Assembly (NCBI RefSeq): GCF_003337555.1 | Contig: NZ_QPJK01000002.1 | Location: 682,001-746,000 of the forward strand | Origin: Pseudorhodoferax soli | GTDB taxonomy: Bacteria > Pseudomonadota > Gammaproteobacteria > Burkholderiales > Burkholderiaceae_C | Direction: 5' to 3' | Length of the DNA: 64,000 bases | Position numbers and translations under genes: made by a program | Shown here: positions 55,890-64,000 of the stretch, in pieces | Position numbering within the stretch: position 1 is the first letter of the stretch | How the letters are laid out: each line of letters begins with the position of its first letter | Notes under the pieces: model-generated | Told to the model about the DNA's origin: nothing | Database searches by the model: none | The model's input: the letters and a program-made list of their open reading frames with translations, nothing else

Positions 55890-56846
55890 TTACGCCGCAC
55901 CCGATCCCTCGGTTCCGCGGTGTCCTGCGGTCTCGACCAGGTAGGTCCACAGCGCCTGGGCAGAGCGCTTGGGCACGGCGTGCGCTCCGGGCTTCTCACG
56001 GTAGGCCCGCACGTCCAATGTCATCTCCATGCCGGGCATCCCTGCCGGTGCCGCGCTGACCAGACGGCGAGCGCGAAGCTCTTTCTTGACCGCGCTGTAA
56101 GGCAGGAAGGCAATGCCATGGCCTTCCAGCGCCATGGCCTTGAGACCTTCGGACATGTCGGTCTCGTAGACGCGGTCCAGGTGGATGGGCGTGGGCGACT
56201 GCTTGAGCAGCATGTCCACCATCTGCCCCATGTAGGCGCCCGGCGCGTAGCCCAGGTAGGGCAGCAACTGGCCAGGACGGCCCGGCAGTTGATGGAGCGG
56301 GGCGCCATCCGCGTCGGCCTTGACATAGGGTGCCATGACCTCGCGGCCCAGGCTGACCATCTCGTAGCGGTTGGCCGCGAGCTGGAACGGCTGGGAGCTG
56401 TGGTGGTAGGCGATCAGCAGATCACAGCTGCCTTCGACGAGGCGCATCACGGCATCGTGAACGTTCAACGCGATGAGCCTGCTCTTGAGCGGGCCGAACT
56501 TCTCGCGCAGGCTGGTCACCCAGGCCGGAAAGAAGGTGAAGGCCAGCGTGTGCGGCACAGCGAACTCGACCACGTCCTGGCCTGCCGAGTTGTGGCCGCG
56601 CAGCATGGCGCGCGTGCTCTGCAGTGCCTGCAGCATCTCCAACGATTGGGTGTAGAGCGTCTCGCCCGCCGGCGTGAGCCGCGTCGGGTACGAACTGCGG
56701 TCAACGAGGTCGGTACCGGCCCAGGCCTCCAGGGCCTGGATGCGGCGCGAGAACGCCGGCTGCGTCACATGGCGCAGCTGGGCCGAGCGGCTGAAACTGC
56801 GCGTCTCGGCCAAGCTCACGAAATCTTCGAGCCACTTGGTCTCCAT
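55890..56846 (-). CDS. LysR family transcriptional regulator
   Basis: A 318-aa LysR-type regulator. The HTH is METKWLEDFVSLAETRSFSRSAQLRHVTQPAFSRRIQALEAWAGTDLVDRS. The effector domain includes NVHDAVMRLVEGSCDLLIAYHH. It lies upstream of gltI on the same strand, 308 bp apart; whether it controls glt genes is unknown. The ATG at 56846 opens the HTH; the in-frame extension of nine codons is not conserved-looking. Confidence 0.92.
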   Translation of the reverse strand: METKWLEDFVSLAETRSFSRSAQLRHVTQPAFSRRIQALEAWAGTDLVDRSSYPTRLTPAGETLYTQSLEMLQALQSTRAMLRGHNSAGQDVVEFAVPHTLAFTFFPAWVTSLREKFGPLKSRLIALNVHDAVMRLVEGSCDLLIAYHHSSQPFQLAANRYEMVSLGREVMAPYVKADADGAPLHQLPGRPGQLLPYLGYAPGAYMGQMVDMLLKQSPTPIHLDRVYETDMSEGLKAMALEGHGIAFLPYSAVKKELRARRLVSAAPAGMPGMEMTLDVRAYREKPGAHAVPKRSAQALWTYLVETAGHRGTEGSGAA

Positions 56847-56897
56847 CACCGCATTATGGAACGGCGGCGGCACCTCGGCGGTGCGGCCGCTGGAGCT

Positions 56898-57323
56898 TCA
56901 CCCGACGGCGGACAGCGCCAGCAACACAACGACCAGCACGGCATACGGAAACGCCACCGTGGGCCGCGCCGCAGCCGCGAGGTACTCCGCCAGCAGGCCC
57001 ATGGGGCCCGGGCGCGTGGCCAGCCAGTCGGAGTAGAGCTGGCAGACGGCACGCGGTGAGGCCATCGGGTCGCGCAACAGGCCCTCCACGTGGAGCAGCC
57101 GGTCAACCAGGCGGGACTGGCCGGTGCGCACGATCGCCTCCTGCACCCACAGCACGCCGACCAGAACGATGGTCAGCACCGCATCGAAGCTCAGGGCCAC
57201 GGCCATTGCCGTGAGCGCCACGGCGCCCAGCTTGATCCACAGGGCGCTGCGTTCGCTGGCTTCGCAATCGCGGTGCAGTGCCGTCCATTCGCGCCCCAAC
57301 AGGGCGGCTTCACTCGTTTCCAT
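56898..57323 (-). CDS. Hypothetical membrane protein
   Basis: A 141-aa protein not assigned to a family. It has hydrophobic segments at about residues 30-63 (LWIKLGAVALTAMAVALSF, then AVLTIVLVGVLWVQ) and at the C-terminus (FPYAVLVVVLLALSAVG), with a soluble middle. No motif is visible. It lies 33 nt downstream of the crotonase-like gene on the same strand, so co-transcription is possible. It is retained because codon use and position look genuine. Confidence 0.65.
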   Translation of the reverse strand: METSEAALLGREWTALHRDCEASERSALWIKLGAVALTAMAVALSFDAVLTIVLVGVLWVQEAIVRTGQSRLVDRLLHVEGLLRDPMASPRAVCQLYSDWLATRPGPMGLLAEYLAAAARPTVAFPYAVLVVVLLALSAVG

Positions 57324-57356
57324 GCGGGCGAGCATAGCCGCCCGCCCTCATAGGCC

Positions 57357-58133
57357 TCAGCGCCGGCGCTTGTCGATGAAGGCCTGCACGCCGTCCAGCG
57401 CCGCGGCGTCCATCATGTTGCAGGCCATGGTGGCGCCGGCATCCTGGTAGGCGGCAGCCATGCCGACCTCGAGTTGGCGATAGAACAAGGCCTTGCCCAT
57501 GGCCAGTGCCACCTGGGGCTTGGCGACGATGCTGGCCGCCAGCGTGGCCACCGCCCCGGCCAGCGCCTCGGGCGCGGCCACGCGGTTGACGAGGCCTTTG
57601 GCGCGTGCCTCCTCGGCACCGATGAAGTCGCCCGTGACCAGCATCTCGAACGCGGCCTTGCGCGGCAGGTTGCGCGACAAGGCCACGCTGGGCGTAGAGC
57701 AGAACAGGCCCAGGTTCACACCGCTGACCGCGAAGCGCGCGTCGCTGGCGGCCACGGCCAGGTCGCACATCGCGACCAGCTGGCAGCCTGCCGCGGTGGC
57801 GATGCCCTGCACCTGGGCGATCACGGGCACGGGCAGCTTCTGGACCGCCAGCATCAGCTTCGTGCACTGGGCGAACAGGCGCTGGTAGTAGGCCAGCGAG
57901 GGCTCGGCGCGCATCTCCTTCAAGTCGTGGCCGGCGCAGAAGGCGCGGCCGGCAGCGGCGATGACCAGCACGCGCAGCGTGTCGTCGGCAGCGGCCGCGT
58001 CGAGTTCGGACTGCAGCGCAGCCAGCATGGCCTCGCTCAGTGCGTTGAAGGCGTCAGGTCGGTTCAGGGTCAGGGTGCGGACGCCGCTGGCGTCCTGGCT
58101 GCGCAGCACCAAAGCGTTGTTCGAATCGGTCAT
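57357..58133 (-). CDS. Enoyl-CoA hydratase/isomerase family protein (ECHDC3-like, hydratase Glu residues absent)
   Basis: A 258-aa crotonase-fold protein. The CoA oxyanion-hole segments are AGRAFCAGHDLKEM and IATAAGCQLVAMCDLAVAASD. The two catalytic glutamates of classical enoyl-CoA hydratase are replaced: Gln in AGCQLVAM and Val in SGVNLGLFCSTP. The latter, with the FCSTPSVALSRNLPRK tail, matches the ECHDC3-like branch. It probably binds an acyl-CoA but should not be called a hydratase on sequence alone. Its start is 45 bp from the divergent ferredoxin gene. Confidence 0.88.
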   Translation of the reverse strand: MTDSNNALVLRSQDASGVRTLTLNRPDAFNALSEAMLAALQSELDAAAADDTLRVLVIAAAGRAFCAGHDLKEMRAEPSLAYYQRLFAQCTKLMLAVQKLPVPVIAQVQGIATAAGCQLVAMCDLAVAASDARFAVSGVNLGLFCSTPSVALSRNLPRKAAFEMLVTGDFIGAEEARAKGLVNRVAAPEALAGAVATLAASIVAKPQVALAMGKALFYRQLEVGMAAAYQDAGATMACNMMDAAALDGVQAFIDKRRR

Positions 58134-58178
58134 GTTCGTCTCCAGCGAAGCCCTGCAGTCTGCCACCACAATGCGGCC

Positions 58179-58412
58179 ATGCCCGCCCAGCCCAAGGCCT
58201 TGCCCGCGATCGTGCCCGACCGCTGCACCGGCTGCGGGCGCTGCGTGGGCGCCTGCCCGCCGCATGTGCTCTCGCTCGCGGTGCCGGGCGGCCAGCGCTG
58301 GGGCCGCAAGAACGCGGTGCTGCACGACATCGCCGGCTGCACCGGCTGCGCGCTGTGCTTCGTGGTGTGCCCGTTCGATGCGATCCGCATGGAGCGGACC
58401 GCAGCCACTTAA
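58179..58412 (+). CDS. 2[4Fe-4S] ferredoxin-like protein
   Basis: A 77-aa small iron-sulfur protein with two CxxCxxxC-CP cluster motifs: CTGCGRCVGACPP and CTGCALCFVVCPF. It acts as a small electron carrier. No transmembrane part or partner oxidoreductase is adjacent. Its stop overlaps the convergent acyl-CoA ligase by 4 nt. The ATG at 58179 is close to the first cluster motif; nearby ATGs are out of frame. Confidence 0.88.
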   Translation: MPAQPKALPAIVPDRCTGCGRCVGACPPHVLSLAVPGGQRWGRKNAVLHDIAGCTGCALCFVVCPFDAIRMERTAAT

Positions 58413-60037
58413 GCCTTGGCCCGCTGGCGCAGCTCGAACTTCTGGATCTTGCCGGTCGAGGTCTTGGGAATCGGCTCGAAGCGCACGTCGCGCGGCACCT
58501 TGTAGCCGGCCAGGTGGGCCTTGCAGTGGGCCACCAGATCCTCGGCCGTGACCTGTGCGCCAGCCTTGGCCTCGACATAGGCGACCGGTGCCTCGCCCCA
58601 CTTGGCATCGGGCTTGGCCACGACGGCGCAGGCCAGCACGGCCGGATGGCGGTACAGCACGTCCTCGACCTCGATCGAGCTGATGTTCTCGCCGCCGCTG
58701 ATGATGATGTCCTTGCTGCGGTCCTTGATGCGCGCGTAGCGGTCGGCCTCGAGCACCGCGAGGTCACCGGTGTGGAACCAGCCGCCCTCGAAGGCCTTGG
58801 CCGTCGCCGCTGGATTCTTGAGATAGCCCTTCATGACGATGTTGCCGCGGAACATGATCTCGCCCATGGTCTGGCCGTCGGCCGGCACCTCGGCCAGCGT
58901 GGCCGGGTCCAGCACCGTCATGCCGTCCTGCAGCGCGTAGCGCACGCCCTGGCGTCCGTTCAGGCGCGCCTGCTCGGCAATGTCGGCATCGGCCCAGGTG
59001 GCGCGCTTGGCTGCCACGCCGGCCGGGCCATAGACCTCGGTCAGCCCGTACACGTGCGTGATGTCGAAGCCAATCTTCGCCATGCCCTCGATCATCGCGG
59101 CCGGCGGCGATGCACCCGCCACCATGCCGCGCACGCCGGTCACGCCCTCGCGCAGCGCCGCATCGGCGTTGACGATCAGGCTGTGCACGATGGGCGCCGC
59201 GCAGTAGTGCGTCACGCCGTGCTCGCGCATGGCCGCCAGGATGGCCGGCGCCTCCACGCGGCGCAGGCACACGTGCACGCCGGCCTGCAGGGCCACCGTC
59301 CATGGAAAGCACCAGCCGTTGCAGTGGAACATCGGCAGCGTCCACAGGTAGCGCGGGAACTGCGGCATGGTCCAGGTAACCACGTTGCCGACGGCGTTGA
59401 GGTAGGCGCCGCGGTGGTGGGTCACCACGCCCTTGGGGTCGCCCGTGGTGCCGCTGGTGTAGCTGATGGCGATGGCGTCCCACTCGTCCTGCGGGCCGTC
59501 CAGCCGCGCCAGCGGTGCATGGGCGGCCAGCCAGGCCTCGTACTCGTGCGCGCCCAGGCGGCGGTGCTCGCCCGCGTACTCGCTGTCGGCCACGTCGATG
59601 ACCAGCGGCGTGCGGCCATGCTGGCCCTGCAGCAGCGCCAGCGCCTTGGCTATGACGGGCGCGAACTCCGTGTCGGTGATCAGCACCTGGGCCTCGCAGT
59701 GGTGCATCTGCCAGGCCAGCAGCTCGGCGTCGAGCCGCGTGTTGAGCGTGTTCAGCACCGCATTCAAGGCCGGCACGGCGTAGTGCGCCTCGGCCATCTC
59801 GGGCGTGTTGGGCAGCATCACGCTGACCGTGCTGCCGCGCCCCACGCCGGCCGCGCGCAGTGCCGCTGCAAGCCGGCGCGAGCGCTCGTGCACCTGCGCC
59901 CAGTTGTAGCGGCGCTGGCCGTGGATGACGGCCGGCAGGTCGCCGAAGACCTCGGCCGTGCGCTCCACGAAGCCCATGGGCGACAGCGCCACGTGGTTGG
60001 CGGGGTTGCGGTCCAGATCTTGTTCGTAGATGTTCAT
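58409..60037 (-). CDS. AMP-dependent acyl-CoA ligase
   Basis: A 542-aa adenylate-forming acyl-CoA synthetase, length typical of the medium-chain/methylmercaptopropionate-like group. The AMP-binding P-loop is YTSGTTGDPKGVV, followed by YGLTEVYGP, GWFHTGDLAV, the A8 hinge KDIIISGGENISS, and the catalytic Lys near KTSTGKIQKF. It activates a carboxylic acid to its CoA thioester via an acyl-adenylate. The acid is not predictable. It starts 67 nt after the metY stop. Confidence 0.94.
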   Translation of the reverse strand: MNIYEQDLDRNPANHVALSPMGFVERTAEVFGDLPAVIHGQRRYNWAQVHERSRRLAAALRAAGVGRGSTVSVMLPNTPEMAEAHYAVPALNAVLNTLNTRLDAELLAWQMHHCEAQVLITDTEFAPVIAKALALLQGQHGRTPLVIDVADSEYAGEHRRLGAHEYEAWLAAHAPLARLDGPQDEWDAIAISYTSGTTGDPKGVVTHHRGAYLNAVGNVVTWTMPQFPRYLWTLPMFHCNGWCFPWTVALQAGVHVCLRRVEAPAILAAMREHGVTHYCAAPIVHSLIVNADAALREGVTGVRGMVAGASPPAAMIEGMAKIGFDITHVYGLTEVYGPAGVAAKRATWADADIAEQARLNGRQGVRYALQDGMTVLDPATLAEVPADGQTMGEIMFRGNIVMKGYLKNPAATAKAFEGGWFHTGDLAVLEADRYARIKDRSKDIIISGGENISSIEVEDVLYRHPAVLACAVVAKPDAKWGEAPVAYVEAKAGAQVTAEDLVAHCKAHLAGYKVPRDVRFEPIPKTSTGKIQKFELRQRAKA

Positions 60038-60104
60038 GCGCTGTCTCCTCGGGCGAAGGGCGCATTCTGGAGCCGGCGACCTTCACGGATTGCGACGAAT
60101 GTTT

Positions 60105-61415
60105 TCAGGCCGTGGCCGCCAGCGCCTGGTCCAGGTCCCACAGGATGTCGTCGATGTGCTCCAGCCCCACGGACAGCCGCACCATGTCGGGCAGCACGCC
60201 GGCGGCAAGCTGCTGGTCGGGCGCGAGCTGGCGGTGCGTGGTGCTGGCCGGATGGATGATCAGCGTGCGCGTGTCGCCGATGTTGGCCAGGTGGCTCATG
60301 AACTGGGCCGACTCGATGAAGCGCACGCCCGCCTCCACGCCGCCCTGCACGCCGAAGGCCAGCAGGCCGGACGCCATGGGCACGCCGCCGATGCTGCGCA
60401 TCTGCCGCTGCACCAACGCATGCTGCGGGTGCTCCGGCAGGCCCGGGTAGTTGACCCAGCCCACGCGCGGATGCGCCTTCAGGAACTGCGCCACCTTGAG
60501 CGCGTTGCTGCAATGGCGCTCCATGCGCAGCGGCAGCGTCTCCACGCCCTGCAGGATCTGCCAGGCCGACATGGGCGACAGGGCCGCGCCGTACACGCGC
60601 AGCGTCTCCATGCGTGCGCGCATCGCGAACGCGAAATCGCCGAAGGTCTCGTGGAACTTCACGCCGTGGTAGCCCGGCGAGGGCTCGGTCATGCCCGGGA
60701 ACTTGCCGTTGTTCCAGGCGAAGTTGCCGTGCGGCTTGCAGCTCTCGACGATCACGCCGCCCAGCGTGGTGCCGTGCCCCGCCAGGTACTTGGTGGCCGA
60801 GTGCACGACGATGTCGGCGCCCAGCGCCAGCGGCTGGCACAGGTAGGGGCTGGGCACGGTGTTGTCCACCACCAGCGGCACGCCGTGGGCATGGGCGACT
60901 TCGGCCACGGCCGCGATGTCCAGCACCGTGAGGCTGGGGTTGCCCAGGGTCTCGGCGAACACCGCGCGCGTGTTGGGCCGCATCGCGGCCGCAAAGGCCT
61001 GCGGGTCGGTCGCGTCGACGAAGCTGGTCTCGATGCCGAACTTCTTCAGGCTCACCGCCAGCATGGTGACCGAGCCGCCGTACAGCGCGCCGGCCGCCAC
61101 CACATGGTCGCCCGCCTGCAGGATGGTCATGAGCGCCATGGCCTCGGCAGCCATGCCCGAGGCACTGGCCACGGCCGCGCGGCCGCCTTCGAGCGCCGCC
61201 ACGCGCTCTTCCAGCGCCGCCACCGTGGGGTTGGACAGGAGCGAGTAGACGTTGCCGAAGGTCTGCAGGTTGAACAGCGCGGCCGCGTGCTCGGCGCTGT
61301 CGAACACGAAGCTCGTGGTCTGGTAGATCGGCAGCGCGCGGGCACCCGTGGCCGCGTCGGGGATCTGGCCGGCGTGGATGGCCAGCGTCTCGGGCTGGAA
61401 TTGGCGGTCTGCCAT
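60105..61415 (-). CDS. metY: O-acetylhomoserine sulfhydrylase (aminocarboxypropyltransferase)
   Basis: A 436-aa PLP enzyme of the Cys/Met metabolism family. It makes homocysteine from O-acetylhomoserine and sulfide. It has ETLAIHAGQIPDAATGARALPIYQTTSFVF, LGNPSLTVLDIAAVAEVAH, and the PLP lysine in HSATKYLAGHGT. Length and the long C-terminus fit MetY better than MetB. It starts 1 nt after the CoA-binding protein's stop, so the two are co-expressed. Confidence 0.93.
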   Translation of the reverse strand: MADRQFQPETLAIHAGQIPDAATGARALPIYQTTSFVFDSAEHAAALFNLQTFGNVYSLLSNPTVAALEERVAALEGGRAAVASASGMAAEAMALMTILQAGDHVVAAGALYGGSVTMLAVSLKKFGIETSFVDATDPQAFAAAMRPNTRAVFAETLGNPSLTVLDIAAVAEVAHAHGVPLVVDNTVPSPYLCQPLALGADIVVHSATKYLAGHGTTLGGVIVESCKPHGNFAWNNGKFPGMTEPSPGYHGVKFHETFGDFAFAMRARMETLRVYGAALSPMSAWQILQGVETLPLRMERHCSNALKVAQFLKAHPRVGWVNYPGLPEHPQHALVQRQMRSIGGVPMASGLLAFGVQGGVEAGVRFIESAQFMSHLANIGDTRTLIIHPASTTHRQLAPDQQLAAGVLPDMVRLSVGLEHIDDILWDLDQALAATA

Positions 61416-61416
61416 G

Positions 61417-61890
61417 TTAGGACACCATGGGCCGCTTGGCCGAGATCACGCGCGTGTTCACGCCCGCCCAATGCAGGCCGCCGAACAGCCGCGCGTGCTC
61501 GATCTTCACGCAGCGGTCCATCACGCTGTCCAACCCGGCCACGCGCACCAGCGCATCGGCCTCTTCATTGACCACGCCGATCTGCTGCCACAGGCATTTG
61601 GCGCCGATGGCGATGGCCTGCTGCGCGATCGGCAGCACGTCCTCGGTGCGGCGGAACACGTCGACCATGTCCACCGGCCCGGCCAGGTCCGCCAGGCTGG
61701 CCACGCAGGGCTGGCCCAGCACCTCGCTGCCGGCGTAGCGCGGGTTCACCGGGAAGATGGTGTAGCCATGCTGCTGCATGTACTTGGCCGCGAAGTAGCT
61801 CGGCCGGTGCCATTCGGCCGACAGGCCGACCACGGCGATGCGCCGGTGCTGGTGCAGTATGCGGCGCAGGGTGCTGATGTCGTCCGCCAT
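61417..61890 (-). CDS. CoA-binding protein (YccU-like)
   Basis: A 157-aa CoA-binding Rossmann-fold protein. It begins LHQHRRIAVVGLSAEWHRPSYFAAKYMQQHGYTIFPVNPRY, with the GLS.. nucleotide motif, and contains VDVFRRTEDVLPIAQQAIAIGAK and the catalytic-looking His region RCVKIEHARLF. Its cellular role is not established. It precedes metY by 1 nt. Confidence 0.9.
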   Translation of the reverse strand: MADDISTLRRILHQHRRIAVVGLSAEWHRPSYFAAKYMQQHGYTIFPVNPRYAGSEVLGQPCVASLADLAGPVDMVDVFRRTEDVLPIAQQAIAIGAKCLWQQIGVVNEEADALVRVAGLDSVMDRCVKIEHARLFGGLHWAGVNTRVISAKRPMVS

Positions 61891-61936
61891 GGGCGCGGGT
61901 CTCCTCGGGAATGTGACCGCCCCACTGTAGCCTGCG

Positions 61937-63103
61937 CTACTTCACATAGCCCGACACCGCCTTCCAGCGGCCGTCCTGGATCTGCGACAGGCGCGACTCG
62001 TCCGTGCCCAAACGCTTGGTCGCGGTGTAGCTGGACGGCGCCGCGCCAAACATGTCCGACGGGTAGCTCATGGTGTCCATGGTCTTCACGAAGCTGTCCG
62101 TCGTGAGGTTGGGGCCCACCTTCTGCGCCGCCTGGATCAACTGGTCGAGGATGCTGTAGCCGTAGACCGACAGCACCGTCGGGTCTTCGTTGAAGCGCGT
62201 CTTGTACTTGTTGGCCCAGAAGCGGATCGGCTGCGAGGCCTCGTCCAGGTAGGGGTGCTGCGCGCCCATCGCGGCGTACAGCCCGTCCATGTTCTTGCCG
62301 CCCAGCTTGTGGATCAAGTCGGTGTAGGCGCCGCTGGAGGCGAAGAAGGTGGGCGAGAAGCCGGTCTTGCGCGCCTCGGCAATGGTGCCGATGGTCTCGC
62401 GGATGATGGTGCCCAGCACCACGAAGTCGCAGTTGGCCGCCTTGAGCCGCGCCACCTGCGAGGAGAAATCGGTCGCGCCGCGCTTGAAGCTGGTCTTCTC
62501 GCCGAGCTCCATGTTCATGGTCTTGAGCCCGGCCTCGGCACCGCGCAGCACCTCCAGGCCGAAGTCGTCGTCCTGGTAGATGGTGCAGACCTTCTTGGCG
62601 CTCTTCTCTTTGGCCAGCCCCGGCAGCATCGAGCGGATCTGGTCGTAGTAGGTCGCCGCGAACGAGTACTTGAGCCGGTGCAGCGGCTCGTACATCTCGC
62701 GCGCCGCCGTGATGGGCTGGAAGTTGACGATGTTCTTGTCGAACAGTACCGGCATCGCCGCCATGTTCTGCGCCGTGCCCAGGTGGCCCGCGATGATGAA
62801 CACCTTGTCCTGGTTCACGAGCTTCTGCGCCGCCAGCACGGCGCGCTTGGGGTCGTAGCCGCTGTCCTCGACCAGCAGCTTGAGCTTGCGCCCGTGCAGC
62901 CCGCCCTGTTCGTTGGCCTCGTCCACGCGCAGCAGCATGCCGTTGCGGGCCTGCTTGCCGTAGCCGGCCAGCGGGCCGGACAAATCCTGGATGGTGCCGA
63001 CCAGGATCTCGGTCTTGCTCACGCCCTGCTGCTGGCCCCAGGCGATTGGCGCTGCCGCCAGGGCGATGGCGGCCAGGGCCGCGGAACAGAGACGAAGCGA
63101 CAT
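61937..63103 (-). CDS. Liv-type ABC transporter substrate-binding protein (paralogue 1)
   Basis: A 388-aa periplasmic type-1 binding protein. A signal peptide (about 1-24, ending AWGQ) precedes GVSKTEILVGTIQDLSGPLAGYGKQARNGMLLRVDEANEQGG. It has YSFAATYYDQIRSMLPGLAKEKSAKKVCTIYQDDDFG. A second gene at 63223 encodes a closely similar protein on the same strand, so this is a tandem duplicate. No Liv permease gene is in this part of the window; the partner system presumably lies right of the edge. Confidence 0.93.
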   Translation of the reverse strand: MSLRLCSAALAAIALAAAPIAWGQQQGVSKTEILVGTIQDLSGPLAGYGKQARNGMLLRVDEANEQGGLHGRKLKLLVEDSGYDPKRAVLAAQKLVNQDKVFIIAGHLGTAQNMAAMPVLFDKNIVNFQPITAAREMYEPLHRLKYSFAATYYDQIRSMLPGLAKEKSAKKVCTIYQDDDFGLEVLRGAEAGLKTMNMELGEKTSFKRGATDFSSQVARLKAANCDFVVLGTIIRETIGTIAEARKTGFSPTFFASSGAYTDLIHKLGGKNMDGLYAAMGAQHPYLDEASQPIRFWANKYKTRFNEDPTVLSVYGYSILDQLIQAAQKVGPNLTTDSFVKTMDTMSYPSDMFGAAPSSYTATKRLGTDESRLSQIQDGRWKAVSGYVK

Positions 63104-63189
63104 GGGGAGTCTCCTGCCACCGCTGGGAATGCGATGGATGTTGCGATCGATGTTACAAATGTCTCACACTTTTCGGCCGCATAGAGGAC

Positions 63190-63216
63190 AAGTGCGGCGC
63201 CCGCCGCCCCGCACTT
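63190..63216 (-). terminator. Possible hairpin terminator after the second binding protein
   Basis: A perfect 8-bp stem AAGTGCGG/CCGCACTT (63190-63197 and 63209-63216) with an 11-nt GC-rich loop lies seven bases past the stop of the upstream gene. There is no T-run on the minus strand, so it is only a possible terminator or processing structure. Confidence 0.35.
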
Positions 63217-63222
63217 TCCCTA

Positions 63223-64000
63223 TCACTTCACGTAGTCAGAGACCACCTTCCAGCGCCCGTCCTGCAGTTGCGACAGGCGCGACGCCGTGCTGCCCAGGTG
63301 CTTGGTCGGGCTGTAGTCGCTGCCGGCGCTGCCGAACATGTCAGGCTCGTAGCGCATGGTGTCCATGGTCTTCACGAAGCTGTCGGTCGTGAGGTTGGGG
63401 CCGGTCTTCTGCAAGGCCTGGACCAGCTGGTCGATGATGTTGTAGCCGTAGACCGAGAACACCGTCGGGTCTTCGTTGAAGCGCGTCTTGTACTTGTTGG
63501 CCCAGAAGCGCACCGGCTGCGAGGCCTCGTCCAGGTAGGGGTGCAGCACCGTCATCGTGGCGTACATGCCGTCCATGGGCTTGCCGCCCAGCTTGTGGAT
63601 CAGGTCGGTGTAGGCCGCGCTGGAGGCGAAGAAGGTCGGCGAGAAGCCGGTCTTGCGCGCCTCGGCGATGGTGCCGATGGTCTCGCGGATGATGGTGCCC
63701 AGCACCACGAAGTCGCAGCCGGCGGCCTTCAAACGCGCCACCTGCGAGGAGAAATCGGTCGCGCCCCGCTTGAAGCTGGTCTTCTCGCCCAGCTCCATGT
63801 TCATGGCCTTGAGCGCCGCCTCGGTGCCCCGCTGCACCTCCAGGCCGAAGTCGTCGTCCTGGTAGATGGTGCAGACCTTCTTGGCGCCCTTCTCCTTGGC
63901 CAGGCCCGGCAGCGCCATGCGGATCTGGTCGTAGTACGTTGCCGCGAACGAGTACTTGAGCCGGTGCAGCGGCTCGTACATCTCGCGCGCGGCCGTGATC
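63223..64000 (-). CDS. Liv-type ABC transporter substrate-binding protein (paralogue 2, partial)
   Basis: The C-terminal part of a type-1 binding protein, whose 5' end lies beyond the right edge. The last codons in the window read ITAAREM followed by YEPLHRLKYSFAATYYDQIR, the same as in paralogue 1, so the N-terminal third is missing. Most residues over the shared 250 are identical to paralogue 1, with differences concentrated in the last third. The internal ATG at 63981 is not the true start. This pair probably arose by tandem duplication. Confidence 0.92.
   Translation of the reverse strand, partial: ITAAREMYEPLHRLKYSFAATYYDQIRMALPGLAKEKGAKKVCTIYQDDDFGLEVQRGTEAALKAMNMELGEKTSFKRGATDFSSQVARLKAAGCDFVVLGTIIRETIGTIAEARKTGFSPTFFASSAAYTDLIHKLGGKPMDGMYATMTVLHPYLDEASQPVRFWANKYKTRFNEDPTVFSVYGYNIIDQLVQALQKTGPNLTTDSFVKTMDTMRYEPDMFGSAGSDYSPTKHLGSTASRLSQLQDGRWKVVSDYVK

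Overview
The window is a GC-rich, gene-dense bacterial chromosome segment. Gene order and protein style point to a betaproteobacterium of the order Burkholderiales, most likely family Comamonadaceae: hslV next to dksA, the dapF-DUF484-xerC block, gltIJKL, several TctC/Bug periplasmic binding proteins, a TRAP transporter, and a DksA with a long alanine-rich N-terminus. The genus cannot be fixed from sequence alone. No rRNA operon, tRNA, CRISPR array, insertion sequence or prophage was recognised. The one structural RNA is RNase P RNA (rnpB).

Layout. 1-8.5 kb is housekeeping on the minus strand: hslV (cut by the left edge), a STAS-domain protein, dksA, a His-rich COG0523 GTPase, rlmI, xerC, DUF484 and dapF. 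8.5-10.2 kb is a NUDIX/metallo-beta-lactamase fusion. 10.2-11 kb is an MNT/HEPN toxin-antitoxin pair whose toxin has an early amber stop. 11-18 kb is a branched-chain-type ABC importer with LivM, LivG and LivF fused in one polypeptide. It is divergent from a PuuE-like deacetylase, a GntR/FCD regulator and a flavin reductase, with palindromic operators between. 18-20.4 kb holds an AbrB/PIN toxin-antitoxin pair, an RsuA-type pseudouridine synthase homologue lacking the usual catalytic Asp, rnpB, and an addiction module whose RelE/ParE toxin is frameshifted. 20.4-30 kb has cysK, a J-domain protein, a translationally coupled FAD oxidoreductase/MBL hydrolase/flavin reductase set, htpX, and the DUF3025/NYN/pyrC set.

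30-51.7 kb is catabolic and transport-rich. It contains two amidases, a DadA-like oxidase, an M20 carbamoylase, a five-gene dipeptide/oligopeptide-type ABC importer behind a sigma-54-like promoter, a CoA-transferase/MaoC/TctC operon, ureidoglycolate lyase and a TRAP importer. Regulators of the IclR and LysR families are interspersed. The theme is uptake and hydrolysis of amides, ureides or peptides, with nitrogen scavenging the most economical reading; no substrate is proven. 51.8-56.8 kb has rnk and the glutamate/aspartate importer gltIJKL with a terminator after gltI. 56.9-64 kb has an ECHDC3-like crotonase without the hydratase glutamates, a small 2[4Fe-4S] ferredoxin, an acyl-CoA ligase, metY, a CoA-binding protein, and two tandem paralogous Liv-type binding proteins, the second cut by the right edge.

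The most notable observations are: three toxin-antitoxin modules in about 10 kb, two with toxin-inactivating lesions beside intact antitoxins; nested inverted repeats around the AbrB/PIN start; a DksA with one of four zinc-finger cysteines; the LivM-LivG-LivF fusion with a degenerate ABC signature in one ATPase half; and a palindromic repeat read in frame inside an ABC ATPase gene.
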